The notes under the pieces are model-generated. The model saw nothing but the letters and a program-made list of their open reading frames with translations. It did not search any database and had not been told where the DNA came from. Positions 25,463-34,739 of a stretch of 64,000 nt of DNA are shown piece after piece (positions within the stretch are counted from its first letter, which is position 1; each line of letters begins with the position of its first letter). The translations under genes and the position numbers were made by a program. Source of the DNA: Niallia sp052318935 (GTDB lineage: Bacteria > Bacillota > Bacilli > Bacillales > Cytobacillaceae); the NCBI GenBank assembly GCA_052318935.1, contig JBQRKO010000005.1; one strand, given 5' to 3'.

Positions 25463-26582
25463 AACTAAAATTATTATTAGGATGTTCTTCTTCAACCGCA
25501 ATGGCGGCTTTTCTTGCCCGCAACAGACGAATAATATTTAAAACAATCGTTTTCGCGACAGCGTAAGTCGGGATCGCTAAAATCATGCCAAGCACACCAG
25601 CTAAATTTCCAGCCACCAATAATAAAATAATAATCGTTGCCGGATGCGTATCTAATCTTTTTCCTAAAATAAGCGGTGATAATACATTTCCTTCGACTTG
25701 TTGAGCGATGGTAATAACCACGATAACAAGAAGTGCCTGTGTAGGCGATGTAAACAACGCGATAATAACAGCAGGCGCACCGCCGATTAAAGGACCTACA
25801 TAAGGAATAATATTTGTAATGGCGACAATCATAGCCATTACAAGCGCATAATCCAAGTCGATAATCCAATAGCCGATATATGCTAATGTACCGACAAATG
25901 TTGCAACCATTACTTGACCTTGAATATAAGCAGCCAATGTTTCACTTGTTTCTTTAATAATTTTTACACCTTCATTACGGTAAGAGGAAGGAAAAAATTT
26001 GGATAATGCAGAAGGGAATTTATTCCCGTCTTTGAAAAAGTAAAACAGTAAAAATGGAACGGTTACAATGGTGACCGTAATATTTGTCATCGTACTGATA
26101 ATAGTGGAAAGGCTATTTGTTAAATTACTTGGAATTGTTTGGGCAATTTCGTTTAGCCTGTCACCAATATCCTCCAATGTCACGTAATTTTGATTCAACA
26201 GCCATTGATATTGTTTTGTATCATTTAAATAATGGAAATATTTAATTGTTTGATCAGCATAATTAGGAATATTGCTGAACAGTTCTGTTATCTGTTTAGA
26301 TATTAGCGGGAAGACACTTCCAATTGCCAGAATGACTAAACCGATAATGACAACATAGATAAGCAAAATCGCCAATGTTTTAGGAATTTTAGATTTTTGT
26401 AAAAAAACAACAATAGGGTTAAGCAGAAAATATAAAAACCCGGTAATAATAATAGGAGCAAAAAGCGTAGAAAAGAGCACTCCTACCGGTTGAAATAGAA
26501 AAGAAATTTTTGTGCAAATATAAATGATGGCGACAATTAATAATATTTGCAACAGCCAGTATTGAAACTTCTTTTTAGTCAA
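25461..26582 (-). CDS. AI-2E family transporter (YtvI/UPF0118-like permease)
   Basis: Membrane protein of about 373 residues with the AI-2E exporter family layout: two N-terminal helices, a helix pair, a soluble middle domain (about 130-200) and the conserved C-terminal block TNIIPYVGPLIGGAPAVIIA with VEGNVLSPLILGKRLDTHP. Family members export diverse small molecules or ions, and the substrate here is unknown. The start is TTG 26582 with AAAGGTGA five bases upstream; GTG 26591 is also in frame but lacks a spaced Shine-Dalgarno. In B. subtilis ytvI lies between ytwI and citZ, where this genome has the aconitase relic instead, so a relocated paralogue is possible. Confidence 0.88.
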   Translation of the reverse strand: MTKKKFQYWLLQILLIVAIIYICTKISFLFQPVGVLFSTLFAPIIITGFLYFLLNPIVVFLQKSKIPKTLAILLIYVVIIGLVILAIGSVFPLISKQITELFSNIPNYADQTIKYFHYLNDTKQYQWLLNQNYVTLEDIGDRLNEIAQTIPSNLTNSLSTIISTMTNITVTIVTVPFLLFYFFKDGNKFPSALSKFFPSSYRNEGVKIIKETSETLAAYIQGQVMVATFVGTLAYIGYWIIDLDYALVMAMIVAITNIIPYVGPLIGGAPAVIIALFTSPTQALLVIVVITIAQQVEGNVLSPLILGKRLDTHPATIIILLLVAGNLAGVLGMILAIPTYAVAKTIVLNIIRLLRARKAAIAVEEEHPNNNFS

Positions 26583-26610
26583 ATTCTTCACCTTTTTCTT
26601 TTATAGTAAA

Positions 26611-26793
26611 GGCACTGTTAAACTTGCCTGTTGATTTCCGTTCCAGGCGTTCGCTTTCCGCGGGCGGTCCGGGAGCCTCCTCGGCGCTTTGCGCCTGTGG
26701 GGTCTCCCTCTGACTCGCTTTTCCCGTAGGAGTTTCACGCCTTCCACTCCAATCAACATAGTGCCAAAATCAACAATGAGCTTTAACATAGCC
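26611..26793 (-). repeat. Family B repeat, subtype B2, inverted copy
   Basis: Reverse complement of the element at 21290-21472 with a few differences: plus strand GGCACTGTTAAACTTGCCTG, GCGGGCGGTCCGGGAGCCTC, GGGGTCTCCCTC, then CAAAATCAACAATGAGC. With 21290 it makes a 5-kb-spaced inverted pair enclosing ysdA to the AI-2E gene. Confidence 0.82.
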
Positions 26794-27052
26794 ATAGTAA
26801 AAGTAGTATAGCATAGAAAAGATTCCTTATATACCCAATTTGCAGAATAGTAAAAAGGAATGTGATTTGCGTTGATAAAAGGAATACGAAAAAGCTGGAC
26901 AGATAGTTTCAAAAAAGGAAAAATTTATTGGAAGTTTAAAAAAATAGTGTGTTTATGGATGGGAGACAATGGATTGTTGATAGTCAAATTTTCCGATTTA
27001 GAGAAAAATTATTAGAATGGATTTTGCTTAAAACTACAAAAACATAATAAAA

Positions 27053-27263
27053 GGCTGTTTTCTAAAAGTTTGTTGTTTTTGAATAAAATAATAAACATGG
27101 ATGAAGCACTGAGCAGCCTGAATACACGTAGACTCCTGCGGGAAACGCGAGAAAGACGAGACCCCACAGGAGCATAGCATTGATGCGGCTCGGCACTCGT
27201 CCGCGGAAAGCGAAGTGTATTCAGGCTGCGGGTTACATAACAACAATCTATACGAAAAGAGCG
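27053..27263 (+). repeat. Family B intergenic repeat
   Basis: Very close to the copy at 4297: GGCTGTTTTCTAAAAGTTTG, CTGAGCAGCCTGAATACACG, GGGAAACGCGAGAAAGACGA, CGCGGAAAGCGAAGTGTATT, and CAACAATCTATACGAAAAGA at the right. Confidence 0.85.
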
Positions 27264-27662
27264 TAATAAAAAATTGTTTTTAATCTATAAGCCATGTAAA
27301 GTTGTTTATCTTCTAAGGCAATCTTGGCATAGTTTAACAAGAATAAATATGGATTGACTGATGTCAGAATATAGAATAAAATGAGGAAAAATTTACAAAT
27401 GTAATGAAACGATGATTAGGGGTATTTAGGAATCGTAATTGTTCAGAGAGTTGTCGGCTCGTGAAAGGCAGTCAATAAAATTACCCAACTCGCCCATAAT
27501 TGGTTAGTTTGAATTATTGTTATTGGAAATAAATATAACATTTTGCTAGAAGAGATTTTTCAAACACATCGTTAAAAAGCTAATGATCGTTTATTGAATG
27601 AGGAACGATTTTATGTATAAGATGTGCTATTAATTTTGATAAAGAGGGAGTTCATACATAAT
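27264..27662. other. Unassigned 400-base interval before the MOSC gene
   Basis: AT-rich. It contains the potential long-range stem GAGAGTTG (27435-27442) with CAACTCGC (27487-27494), but no recognisable riboswitch, T-box or gene. AAAGAGGGAG just before 27663 is the Shine-Dalgarno of the MOSC gene. Confidence 0.4.
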
Positions 27663-28316
27663 ATGCGAGATATTGAACTAATGAGTTTTGCTATAGGGTT
27701 GCCTAAAAAGATGAAGTATAATCTTGATAAAGAAATGGATACGGGGATCTGTAAAGAAGAAGTGGAACAGGCTTTCTTAGATAAAGAAGGCTTTCGTGGT
27801 GATGGAGTAGCTGATTTAAGGTATCATGGGGGTCCAGATCGTGCTGTTTGCGTCTATCCTTATGAACATTATTTAGTTTGGGCAAAAGAGTTTAGTAGTA
27901 CATTACCTTTAGCGGCATTCGGAGAAAATTTAACAGTAACAAACATGTTGGAACGTGATGTATGCATTGGAGATGTTTATCAACTAGGAGATGCAATAAT
28001 ACAAATAACACAAGGAAGAGTTCCTTGTAGTACGATAACAAAGAGAACGAATATACCAGGTATTCTAAAAAGAATCGTAGAAACTGGTCATACGGGTTAT
28101 TTATGTCGAGTTATAGAAGAAGGCACTGTCAGAAAGGACTCAAAAATAACGTTAATAGAGCCTCATCCAAAACAAGTCTCCATTCTTTTTAGTAATCAAA
28201 TCTATTTTCATAGACAGAAGGATGTTGAAGGGATTAAAAAAGTATTAGAAGTCGAAGAATTGGCTTGCGAATGGAGAAAACAGTTAACAGGGCGATTAGA
28301 GAAACTAACGAAATAA
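27663..28316 (+). CDS. MOSC-domain protein (YflK/YiiM-like)
   Basis: About 217 residues. The MOSC domain covers about 30-160 with FRGDGVADLRYHGGPDRAVC, VYPYEHYLVW, AFGENLTV, VCIGDVYQLGDAIIQITQGR and a conserved cysteine in RVPCSTITKR. A C-terminal YflK-type extension follows (DVEGIKKVLEVEELACEWRK). MOSC proteins bind molybdenum cofactor or act on N-hydroxylated bases, as in E. coli YiiM; the role here is unproven. ATG 27663 is chosen with AGAGGGAG about 12 bases upstream; ATG 27681 is an alternative. It is flanked by a repeat and a terminator, so probably monocistronic. Confidence 0.85.
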   Translation: MRDIELMSFAIGLPKKMKYNLDKEMDTGICKEEVEQAFLDKEGFRGDGVADLRYHGGPDRAVCVYPYEHYLVWAKEFSSTLPLAAFGENLTVTNMLERDVCIGDVYQLGDAIIQITQGRVPCSTITKRTNIPGILKRIVETGHTGYLCRVIEEGTVRKDSKITLIEPHPKQVSILFSNQIYFHRQKDVEGIKKVLEVEELACEWRKQLTGRLEKLTK

Positions 28317-28357
28317 ATGATGAATACTGAGATATTTTTCAACCAGCAAAAATCGGT

Positions 28358-28400
28358 TTCCATAAGTGAAGAACCGAAAAGTCTTCACTTATGGGTTCTT
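28358..28400. terminator. Strong bidirectional terminator
   Basis: CCATAAGTGAAGA (28360-28372) pairs perfectly with TCTTCACTTATGG (28382-28394). It separates the convergent MOSC gene and sspI. Confidence 0.85.
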
Positions 28401-28404
28401 CTCT

Positions 28405-28611
28405 TTATTTTAACCCGCTTTCAAGTGTTTGCAGCATTTCTGTTTTTTCTGGTTCAGAAGAATTTTGCCAGATGATTTCGAAAAGAACGCCAAGTCCTGG
28501 AAGCATTTTTTCTTCCCCGTTTTGAATAGCATCGACAATCGTATTCTTTAACTCATCTTGTGAATTTCCTGAAACATTATGAATAATCGCGTTACGTAAA
28601 TTTAAATTCAT
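28405..28611 (-). CDS. sspI: Small acid-soluble spore protein I
   Basis: Minor spore-core SASP of 68 residues. The sequence NLNLRNAIIHNVSGNSQDEL and EEKMLPGLGVLFEIIWQ is diagnostic of SspI. Expected to be forespore-expressed under sigma-G. The minus-strand start has AGGAGGGC a few bases upstream. In B. subtilis sspI (ysfA) likewise lies divergent from ysgA, and that arrangement is kept. Confidence 0.95.
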   Translation of the reverse strand: MNLNLRNAIIHNVSGNSQDELKNTIVDAIQNGEEKMLPGLGVLFEIIWQNSSEPEKTEMLQTLESGLK

Positions 28612-28753
28612 TGCTGGATATGCCCTCCTGAATAATTTTCTAGTGAATGCTTAAAGAAACATTCTATTATAGCATTTCTCCTTTACCGTTTATTATGTAT
28701 TTCGATTGAGCTATAATGAGTATTAGTGCATTATAAAAGTGAGGAGAAATAAG

Positions 28754-29503
28754 TTGAAGCATATACATTCCGTTAAAAACCCTCAAGTAAAAGAGTGGAA
28801 AAAACGTTTAAGCAAAAAGGAAAGAGATAAAACAGGAACATTTCTTGTGGAGGGATTTCATCTTGTGGAAGAAGCGTTTAAAGCAGATGCGATTCTTGAT
28901 TTAATCATTTCAGAAGAGATTGATTTACCTGGGTGGGATTATGGAGATATACCCGTTACCATTGTGACAAAAGAAATTATGGACCAACTGACAGATACAG
29001 AAACACCACAAGGAATTGTTGCAGTTTGCAAGCAAATGGAGAACGCGTCTATTATTTCTTCAGGTAAAACGTTTATCGTATTAGATAAAGTACAAGATCC
29101 AGGAAATTTAGGGACAATCATCCGAACAGCGGATGCTGCGGGAATGGATGCTGTTATTATTAGCGAAGGAACAGTCGATATTTATAATCCGAAAGTCGTT
29201 CGCTCCGCACAAGGCAGTCATTTTCATTTACCAATTTTAAAACAAAATATCCCGAATTTTATCGATGCTTTAAAAGAAAAAAGCATCCCTGTCTTTGGAA
29301 CTTCGCTTGAAAATGGGAAAAACTATCGAGAGGTAGAACGCACACAGCAAGGATTTTGTCTCATAGTTGGAAATGAAGGAAATGGAGTCAGCAAGGAAGT
29401 ACTGGCAAAAACGGATGCAAATTTATATATCCCTATTTATGGGAAAAGCGAGTCCTTAAATGTTGCAGTGGCTGCTGGTATTTTATTGTATCATTTTAAC
29501 TAA
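28754..29503 (+). CDS. ysgA: SpoU/TrmH-family RNA methyltransferase YsgA
   Basis: Putative rRNA 2'-O-methyltransferase of 249 residues with a deep trefoil-knot SPOUT domain. The three motifs are visible: VLDKVQDPGNLGTIIRTADA, LIVGNEGNGVSKEV and IPIYGKSESLNVAVAAGILL. The N-terminal substrate-binding domain (HIHSVKNPQVKEWKKRLSKK) is typical. Start TTG 28754 with GTGAGGAG; the upstream GTG at 28739 overlaps that Shine-Dalgarno. It precedes pheST as in B. subtilis, with a repeat B abutting the stop codon. Confidence 0.92.
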   Translation: MKHIHSVKNPQVKEWKKRLSKKERDKTGTFLVEGFHLVEEAFKADAILDLIISEEIDLPGWDYGDIPVTIVTKEIMDQLTDTETPQGIVAVCKQMENASIISSGKTFIVLDKVQDPGNLGTIIRTADAAGMDAVIISEGTVDIYNPKVVRSAQGSHFHLPILKQNIPNFIDALKEKSIPVFGTSLENGKNYREVERTQQGFCLIVGNEGNGVSKEVLAKTDANLYIPIYGKSESLNVAVAAGILLYHFN

Positions 29504-29504
29504 T

Positions 29505-29711
29505 GGCTGTTTTCTCAAAGTTTGTTGTTTTTTACATAAAACATTTGAAAAAGTGTTTCTTAGCAGCCTGCATACACGTAGACTCCTGTGGGAATGCGAG
29601 AAAGACGAGACCCCGCAGGAGCGAATGCGACGAGGAGGCTCGACGCTCGCTAAACGGACGAAGTGTATGCAGGCTGTGCATATGAAAGCAACAATCTATA
29701 CGAAAACAGCC
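29505..29711 (+). repeat. Family B intergenic repeat
   Basis: Starts two bases after the ysgA stop. Left GGCTGTTTTCTCAAAGTTTG, core CATACACGTAGACTCCTGTG, GAGACCCCGCAGGAGCGAAT, CGACGAGGAGGCTCGACGCT, right GAAGTGTATGCAGGCTG and CTATACGAAAACAGCC. The change CTGCATACAC/GTGTATGCAG is compensated on both arms (other copies have CTGAATACAC/GTGTATTCAG), evidence that the hairpin is maintained. Confidence 0.88.
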
Positions 29712-29783
29712 TAACTAATAGACAAACTATTGACGAACGATTAACTCAGATTACCCATTTATCAAAATAAACAAAGATTGCAT

Positions 29784-29812
29784 TTGAAAATCGTATGAAA
29801 ATATACTATAAT
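29784..29812 (+). promoter_or_regulatory. pheST promoter
   Basis: -35 TTGAAA (29784-29789), 17-base spacer, -10 TATAAT (29807-29812). Confidence 0.8.
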
Positions 29813-29819
29813 TAATGGC

Positions 29820-30098
29820 AAATTGCATGAATAAAAACAAAGACGGAGAAAAGTAGTTTATTGCTTTGATAAAGGGAGAAAATGCCTTAGACTGAAAGCA
29901 TTTTTATCAAAAAGATAAATGAAGTTCACCTCCTGAGTTGGCATCGGGACCATTTCATTTAGGTGAAATGTAAAGATGTACCGGTTTAATAAGCCGTTAT
30001 CGAAATGAAGCGAACTTGATGCTTTTTATTGAGTTAATTAGGGTGGTACCGCGAATACAAAACCTCGTCCCTTTTTTAGGGAGAGGTTTTTTTTGTTG
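29820..30098 (+). promoter_or_regulatory. T-box leader (phenylalanine) of pheST
   Basis: The T-box AGGGTGGTACCGCG is at 30040-30053. The terminator (CCTCGTCCC with GGGAGAGG and eight T) is at 30063-30098. The specifier TTC is at 29925-29927 in GAAGTTCACC, matching tRNA-Phe. Uncharged tRNA-Phe would favour antitermination. Confidence 0.92.
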
Positions 30099-30153
30099 CC
30101 GAAAAACAAAAACTTGCTGCTATATCATGCAAATCGTTTAAGGAGGAATCAAT

Positions 30154-31194
30154 GTGGAAGCAAAATTAAAAGAACTGCAGGCGGAAGCTTTACAAAGCAT
30201 TTCAAACGCTGAAAATGTGAAACAATTAAATGATATTCGAATTGCTTATCTTGGAAAAAAAGGACCTATTACAGAAGTGTTAAAAGGGATGGGCAAACTT
30301 TCAGCGGAAGAGCGTCCAAAAATGGGAGCATTAGTAAATGTGATCCGTGATGAGATTACAAATCAGATAGAAGAGAAACAAAAAGTATTAGAAGAAGCAG
30401 AAGTGCAAAAGAAAATTGCAGCCGAAACAATTGATATCAGCTTGCCAGGCCGACCAATTGCTGTTGGAAACCATCATTCTTTAACGAGAGTAATCGAAGA
30501 AGTAGAAGATTTATTTATTGGCATGGGTTATACAGTAGAAGAAGGCCCAGAAGTAGAAGTTGACTACTACAATTTTGAAGCGCTGAATTTGCCAAAAAAT
30601 CATCCGGCTCGTGATATGCAAGACTCTTTTTATATCACAGAAGAACTATTATTACGAACACATACTTCTCCTGTGCAGGCTCGTACAATGGAAAAACATA
30701 AAGGCAAAGGTCCTGTTAAAATCATTTGTCCAGGGAAAGTGTATCGCCGCGACAACGATGATGCAACACATTCGCATCAATTTATGCAAATTGAAGGTCT
30801 TGTAGTTGATGAAAATATTCGCATGAGCGATTTAAAAGGAACATTGGAAGTTTTTGCAAAAAAAATGTTTGGAGAAGAAAGAGAAATTCGTTTGCGCCCA
30901 AGTTTCTTCCCGTTTACAGAACCATCTGTTGAAGTGGATATTTCATGCAGCATTTGTAAAGGAAGCGGCTGCAGTGTTTGTAAAGGAACTGGCTGGATTG
31001 AAGTATTAGGTGCTGGAATGGTGCATCCGAATGTACTGGAGATGGCCGGCTTTGATTCAAAGAAATATTCTGGATTTGCTTTTGGAATCGGTGCAGAACG
31101 CATCGCAATGCTAAAATACGGAATTGATGATATTCGTCATTTCTATACAAATGACATTCGTTTCTTAAAGCAGTTTTCAGTACCGGAATATTAA
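30154..31194 (+). CDS. pheS: Phenylalanyl-tRNA synthetase alpha subunit
   Basis: Catalytic alpha subunit of the (alpha-beta)2 class II enzyme, 346 residues (B. subtilis 344). The N-terminal coiled coil (about 1-85) is followed by the catalytic core with PGRPIAVGNHHSLTRVIEEV, FYITEELLLRTHTSPVQART (motif 2 region), and the motif 3 region GFAFGIGAERIAMLKYGIDD. Start GTG 30154 with AAGGAGGA; an ATG at 30152 is out of frame. pheT follows after 18 bases. Confidence 0.96.
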   Translation: MEAKLKELQAEALQSISNAENVKQLNDIRIAYLGKKGPITEVLKGMGKLSAEERPKMGALVNVIRDEITNQIEEKQKVLEEAEVQKKIAAETIDISLPGRPIAVGNHHSLTRVIEEVEDLFIGMGYTVEEGPEVEVDYYNFEALNLPKNHPARDMQDSFYITEELLLRTHTSPVQARTMEKHKGKGPVKIICPGKVYRRDNDDATHSHQFMQIEGLVVDENIRMSDLKGTLEVFAKKMFGEEREIRLRPSFFPFTEPSVEVDISCSICKGSGCSVCKGTGWIEVLGAGMVHPNVLEMAGFDSKKYSGFAFGIGAERIAMLKYGIDDIRHFYTNDIRFLKQFSVPEY

Positions 31195-31212
31195 GGTTGG
31201 AGGAGAATAATA

Positions 31213-33633
31213 ATGTTAGTATCCTATAAATGGTTAAAAGATTATGTAGATTTAAGTGATATCGATCCACAAGAGTTGGCTGATAAAATTACAAAAAGCG
31301 GGATTGAAGTAGAAGGCGTTGACGTTTTAAATGACGGCATCAAAAATGTCGTAATCGGTTATGTAGTAGAAAGAGAACAGCATCCGAATGCTGACAAACT
31401 GAACAAATGTTTAGTAGATGTTGGTGAAGAAGCACCTATTCAAATTATTTGCGGCGCAGCCAATGTCGATAAAGGACAAAAAGTAGCAGTAGCAAAAGTT
31501 GGTGCGGTACTTCCTGGTAATTTTAAAATCAAAAAGGCGAAACTTCGCGGCGAAGAATCAAATGGAATGATTTGTTCATTGCAAGAGCTAGGCATCGAAA
31601 GCAAACTAACAGCGAAAGAGTATGCAGAAGGTATTTTTGTTTTCCAAAGTGATGTCGAAGTTGGCCAAGATGCGCTAGAATATTTACAGCGTGACGATGC
31701 GGTATTGGAATTAGGATTAACACCTAACCGTGCTGATTGTTTGAGCATGTTAGGGGTTGCGTATGAAGTGGCAGCTGTTCTAGGAAAAGAAGTAAAGCTT
31801 CCAACAGTTGAATATCCGACAGCAAATGAGAAAGCATCCGATTATGTACAAGTGAGCGTGGAAAATAAGGAAGATGCTCCATTATATACAGCAAAAATCA
31901 TCAAAAACGTAAAGATTGCTCCATCTCCTTTATGGATGCAAGGTCGATTAATGGCAGCAGGCATTCGCCCGCATAATAATGTCGTGGATATTACGAATTA
32001 CATTTTATTAGAATATGGCCAGCCTCTTCATGCATTTGATTATGACCGTCTAGCATCAAAAGAGATTCTTGTCAGAAGAGCGAAAAAAGACGAAACGATT
32101 GTAACGCTGGATGAAGCAAAACGAGTACTGTCAGAAGATAATTTAGTTATTACAAATGGCGAAACAGCAGTAGCAGTCGCTGGTGTAATGGGTGGAGCAA
32201 ACTCTGAAGTGCAATCTGATACAACAACTGTATTATTAGAAGCTGCTTATTTTGACAGCGGCGTAATCCGCAAGTCATCGAAAGTATTAAGCTTAAGAAG
32301 TGAAGCGAGTGCACGATATGAAAAAGGCATTGATCCAAATCGTGTTCGTTTAGCGGCAGAAAGAGCAGCACAGCTTCTGCATTTATATGCAGGAGGCGAA
32401 GTTTTGGAAGGCGAAGCGGTTGTTGATACATTAACAGCAGAACCAAAAACGGTGTCTATCTCATTAGAAAAAATTAATAAAGTATTAGGTACTGCTTTAG
32501 AAGTAAATGAAGTAAAAGACATCTTTGCACGACTTCAGTTTGAAACAAAAGAAGAAGATACTGTATTTACAGTAACTGTACCAACAAGAAGAAATGATAT
32601 TTCCATTGAAGAAGATTTAACAGAAGAAGTGGCACGTCTGTATGGTTATGATCATATTCCAACAACATTGCCAGTTGGTGCATCGATTCCTGGTGTGTTA
32701 TCTCCATACCAGAAAAAACACCGCACTGTTCGTAAATATTTAGAAGGTGCCGGTCTTTATCAAGCGATTACTTATGCGCTGACAAGTGAAAAGAAGGTGC
32801 AGCAATTTGCTTTAGAAAAACGTAATCCTGTTCGTTTAAGCATGCCGATGAGTGAAGAACGCAGTCTTCTTCGACAAAGCATCATTCCACAATTATTAGA
32901 AGTGGTAAAATACAACAGTGCTCGTCAAAATGAAAGCCTTGCTGTATATGAAACAGGTGTTGTTTTCTTAGCAAACGAAGGTGCAGCCAATGAGCTTCCA
33001 GAAGAAAGAGAACATTTAGCAGGGGCGATTACTGGCTTATGGAGTGCGAACCTTTGGCAAGGAGAGAAAAAAGCAGTTGATTTCTTTGTGATCAAAGGGG
33101 TATTAGAAGGGTTATTCCAAAAACTAGGTGTTATGGATAAAATTGCTTTTGTAAGAGGAGCAATCGACGGCATGCATCCAGGAAGAACGGCAGATGTATT
33201 ATTCAACGGCGAAGTAATAGGATTTGTTGGCCAAGTGCATCCGCAAGTACAAAATGATTTGGATATAAAAGAAACATATTGCTTTGAATTAAATTTAAGC
33301 AAGCTTTTAGCAGCAGACGTAGAAGATCTTCACTATACAACGATTCCTCGTTTCCCTTCTGTAACGAGAGATATTGCTTTAGTTGTCGATACAACGATTT
33401 TAGCAGGCGATATTCAAAATATCATTGTAGAAGCTGGCGGCTCCTTATTAAAAGAAGTTCAAGTATTTGACTTGTACGAAGGAGATAAAATGGAAGAAGG
33501 CAAAAAGTCGATTGCCTACACATTAAAGTATTTTGATCCAGAACAAACATTAACAGAAGAAATGATTACAAAAGCACATGATAAAGTATTAGCAGCAGTA
33601 AAAGAAAAAGCTGGTGCGGTACTAAGAGGATAA
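31213..33633 (+). CDS. pheT: Phenylalanyl-tRNA synthetase beta subunit
   Basis: Beta subunit of 806 residues (B. subtilis 804). Domains in order: N-terminal, tRNA-binding EMAP-like domain (about 40-150, HPNADKLNKCLVDVG), B3/4 editing domain (about 210-385), B5 (about 405-480), pseudo-catalytic core, and the C-terminal FDX-ACB anticodon-binding domain (about 710-806, RFPSVTRDIALVVD). The editing domain hydrolyses Tyr-tRNA-Phe. Shine-Dalgarno GGAGGAG. It ends the T-box-controlled operon; a terminator and repeat B follow. rnhC, which in B. subtilis comes next, is absent. Confidence 0.96.
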   Translation: MLVSYKWLKDYVDLSDIDPQELADKITKSGIEVEGVDVLNDGIKNVVIGYVVEREQHPNADKLNKCLVDVGEEAPIQIICGAANVDKGQKVAVAKVGAVLPGNFKIKKAKLRGEESNGMICSLQELGIESKLTAKEYAEGIFVFQSDVEVGQDALEYLQRDDAVLELGLTPNRADCLSMLGVAYEVAAVLGKEVKLPTVEYPTANEKASDYVQVSVENKEDAPLYTAKIIKNVKIAPSPLWMQGRLMAAGIRPHNNVVDITNYILLEYGQPLHAFDYDRLASKEILVRRAKKDETIVTLDEAKRVLSEDNLVITNGETAVAVAGVMGGANSEVQSDTTTVLLEAAYFDSGVIRKSSKVLSLRSEASARYEKGIDPNRVRLAAERAAQLLHLYAGGEVLEGEAVVDTLTAEPKTVSISLEKINKVLGTALEVNEVKDIFARLQFETKEEDTVFTVTVPTRRNDISIEEDLTEEVARLYGYDHIPTTLPVGASIPGVLSPYQKKHRTVRKYLEGAGLYQAITYALTSEKKVQQFALEKRNPVRLSMPMSEERSLLRQSIIPQLLEVVKYNSARQNESLAVYETGVVFLANEGAANELPEEREHLAGAITGLWSANLWQGEKKAVDFFVIKGVLEGLFQKLGVMDKIAFVRGAIDGMHPGRTADVLFNGEVIGFVGQVHPQVQNDLDIKETYCFELNLSKLLAADVEDLHYTTIPRFPSVTRDIALVVDTTILAGDIQNIIVEAGGSLLKEVQVFDLYEGDKMEEGKKSIAYTLKYFDPEQTLTEEMITKAHDKVLAAVKEKAGAVLRG

Positions 33634-33649
33634 AAGAAACCGATTTGTT

Positions 33650-33683
33650 TAAGGGGTTGTCTCTAATAGAGATGGCCCTATTT
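33650..33683 (+). terminator. Terminator after pheT
   Basis: GGGTTGTCTCT pairs with AGAGATGGCCC (with G-U pairs) and is followed by ATTTTTTT. Confidence 0.7.
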
Positions 33684-33690
33684 TTTTATT

Positions 33691-33897
33691 GGCTGTTTTT
33701 CAAAGTTAGTTGTTTTTTACGTAAAAAATGGAAAAAGAAGTACTCAGCAGACTGAATACACGTAGACTCCTGTGGGAATGCGAGAAAGACGAGACCCCAC
33801 AGGAGCGTATGTGACGAGGAGGCTCGACGCTCGCCCACGGAAAGCGAAGTGTATTCGGGCTGCGAGTTTAAAAGCAACAATCTATACGAAAACAGCC
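33691..33897 (+). repeat. Family B intergenic repeat
   Basis: GGCTGTTTTTCAAAGTTAGT at the left, CAGACTGAATACACGTAGAC, GAGACCCCACAGGAGCGTAT, CGACGCTCGCCCACGGAAAG in the core, and CAACAATCTATACGAAAACA with GCC at the right. It fills the site where B. subtilis carries rnhC. Confidence 0.85.
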
Positions 33898-34039
33898 TTG
33901 TTTTTTGAAGAACTGTTAAAGAAGAGGGTTGTTTGAATAAGGTGTGTGAAAAGAAAAAAATGAATAGAATGAGTGGTAAAATAAAGAAAAAATGTTTTGG
34001 GAATTGGTATAGGTTAAATTCTTTGAAGAGGGGATACAC

Positions 34040-34513
34040 ATGATAGAAAACGTAAAAGAACTATTAAAAAACAAGGAATTTGAAGAAGCTAAAAAATTGC
34101 TTATCAGCCTACTTGAAAAAAATCCTGATGATGCTGAACTCAATTTTTATTGTGGTTCCATTCATGATTCTTTAGGTTTTGAAATAGAAGCTATTAAATA
34201 TTATGAGAAAGCACTGTCAAATAATGTTGAAGGTGAATTAAGAGAAATGCTATTCATACAATTGGGAAGTAGTTACCGATGTATTGGTGAGTATCAATTA
34301 TCTAAATCAATACTAACGCAAGGGTTGAGTGAGTTTCCAACTAACTTAGCCATCCAAACTTTTTTAGCTATTACACTTTATAACTTACAAGAAAATAAAG
34401 AGGCCGTATCTTCTTTATTAAACGTATTACTTGTTTCTTCTGATGATAAGTGGATAAAAAAATATAATAAGGCGTTTCAATTCTATTCTAATAATTTAGA
34501 TGAAATATGGTAA
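34040..34513 (+). CDS. Tetratricopeptide-repeat protein
   Basis: Soluble helical protein of 157 residues built of about four TPR-like units (KELLKNKEFEEAKKLLISLL; AELNFYCGSIHDSLGFEIEA then IKYYEKAL; REMLFIQLGSSYRCIGEYQL; NLAIQTFLAITLYNLQENKE). TPRs mediate protein contacts; no partner can be named. Similar short TPR proteins are often annotated next to AraC/HTH or transferase genes, but here neighbours are repeat B and zapA. Shine-Dalgarno GAGGGG. It has no counterpart at this place in B. subtilis. Confidence 0.8.
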   Translation: MIENVKELLKNKEFEEAKKLLISLLEKNPDDAELNFYCGSIHDSLGFEIEAIKYYEKALSNNVEGELREMLFIQLGSSYRCIGEYQLSKSILTQGLSEFPTNLAIQTFLAITLYNLQENKEAVSSLLNVLLVSSDDKWIKKYNKAFQFYSNNLDEIW

Positions 34514-34739
34514 ATAATTTGTTAAACTAACAGGTGATTTAGCTAACGGAAAATCATGTAAATGGGCCCTTTTTTATGGTCTTTTTTTATGTGACATCAC
34601 CATTACTATTTACTATAACTTTTTGCAAAAAAATAATAAATTGTAAAAGCATGACGTAATTTGACAGGGTATGACTTTCCTCTCTTGAACGGTTCATGTT
34701 ATGATAGAGATTAGGATTCTTATGATTGGAGGCATAATT

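Noticed and set aside
26872..27015. Possible 47-codon peptide (TTG start) between two repeats
   Set aside because: The putative Shine-Dalgarno AAAGGA is too far upstream, and no similarity to a known family is apparent.
29460..29714. Open frames across repeat B (also at 27034, 26601, 33686, 40341)
   Set aside because: They translate the repeat itself in several frames and strands, lack ribosome sites, and differ between copies.
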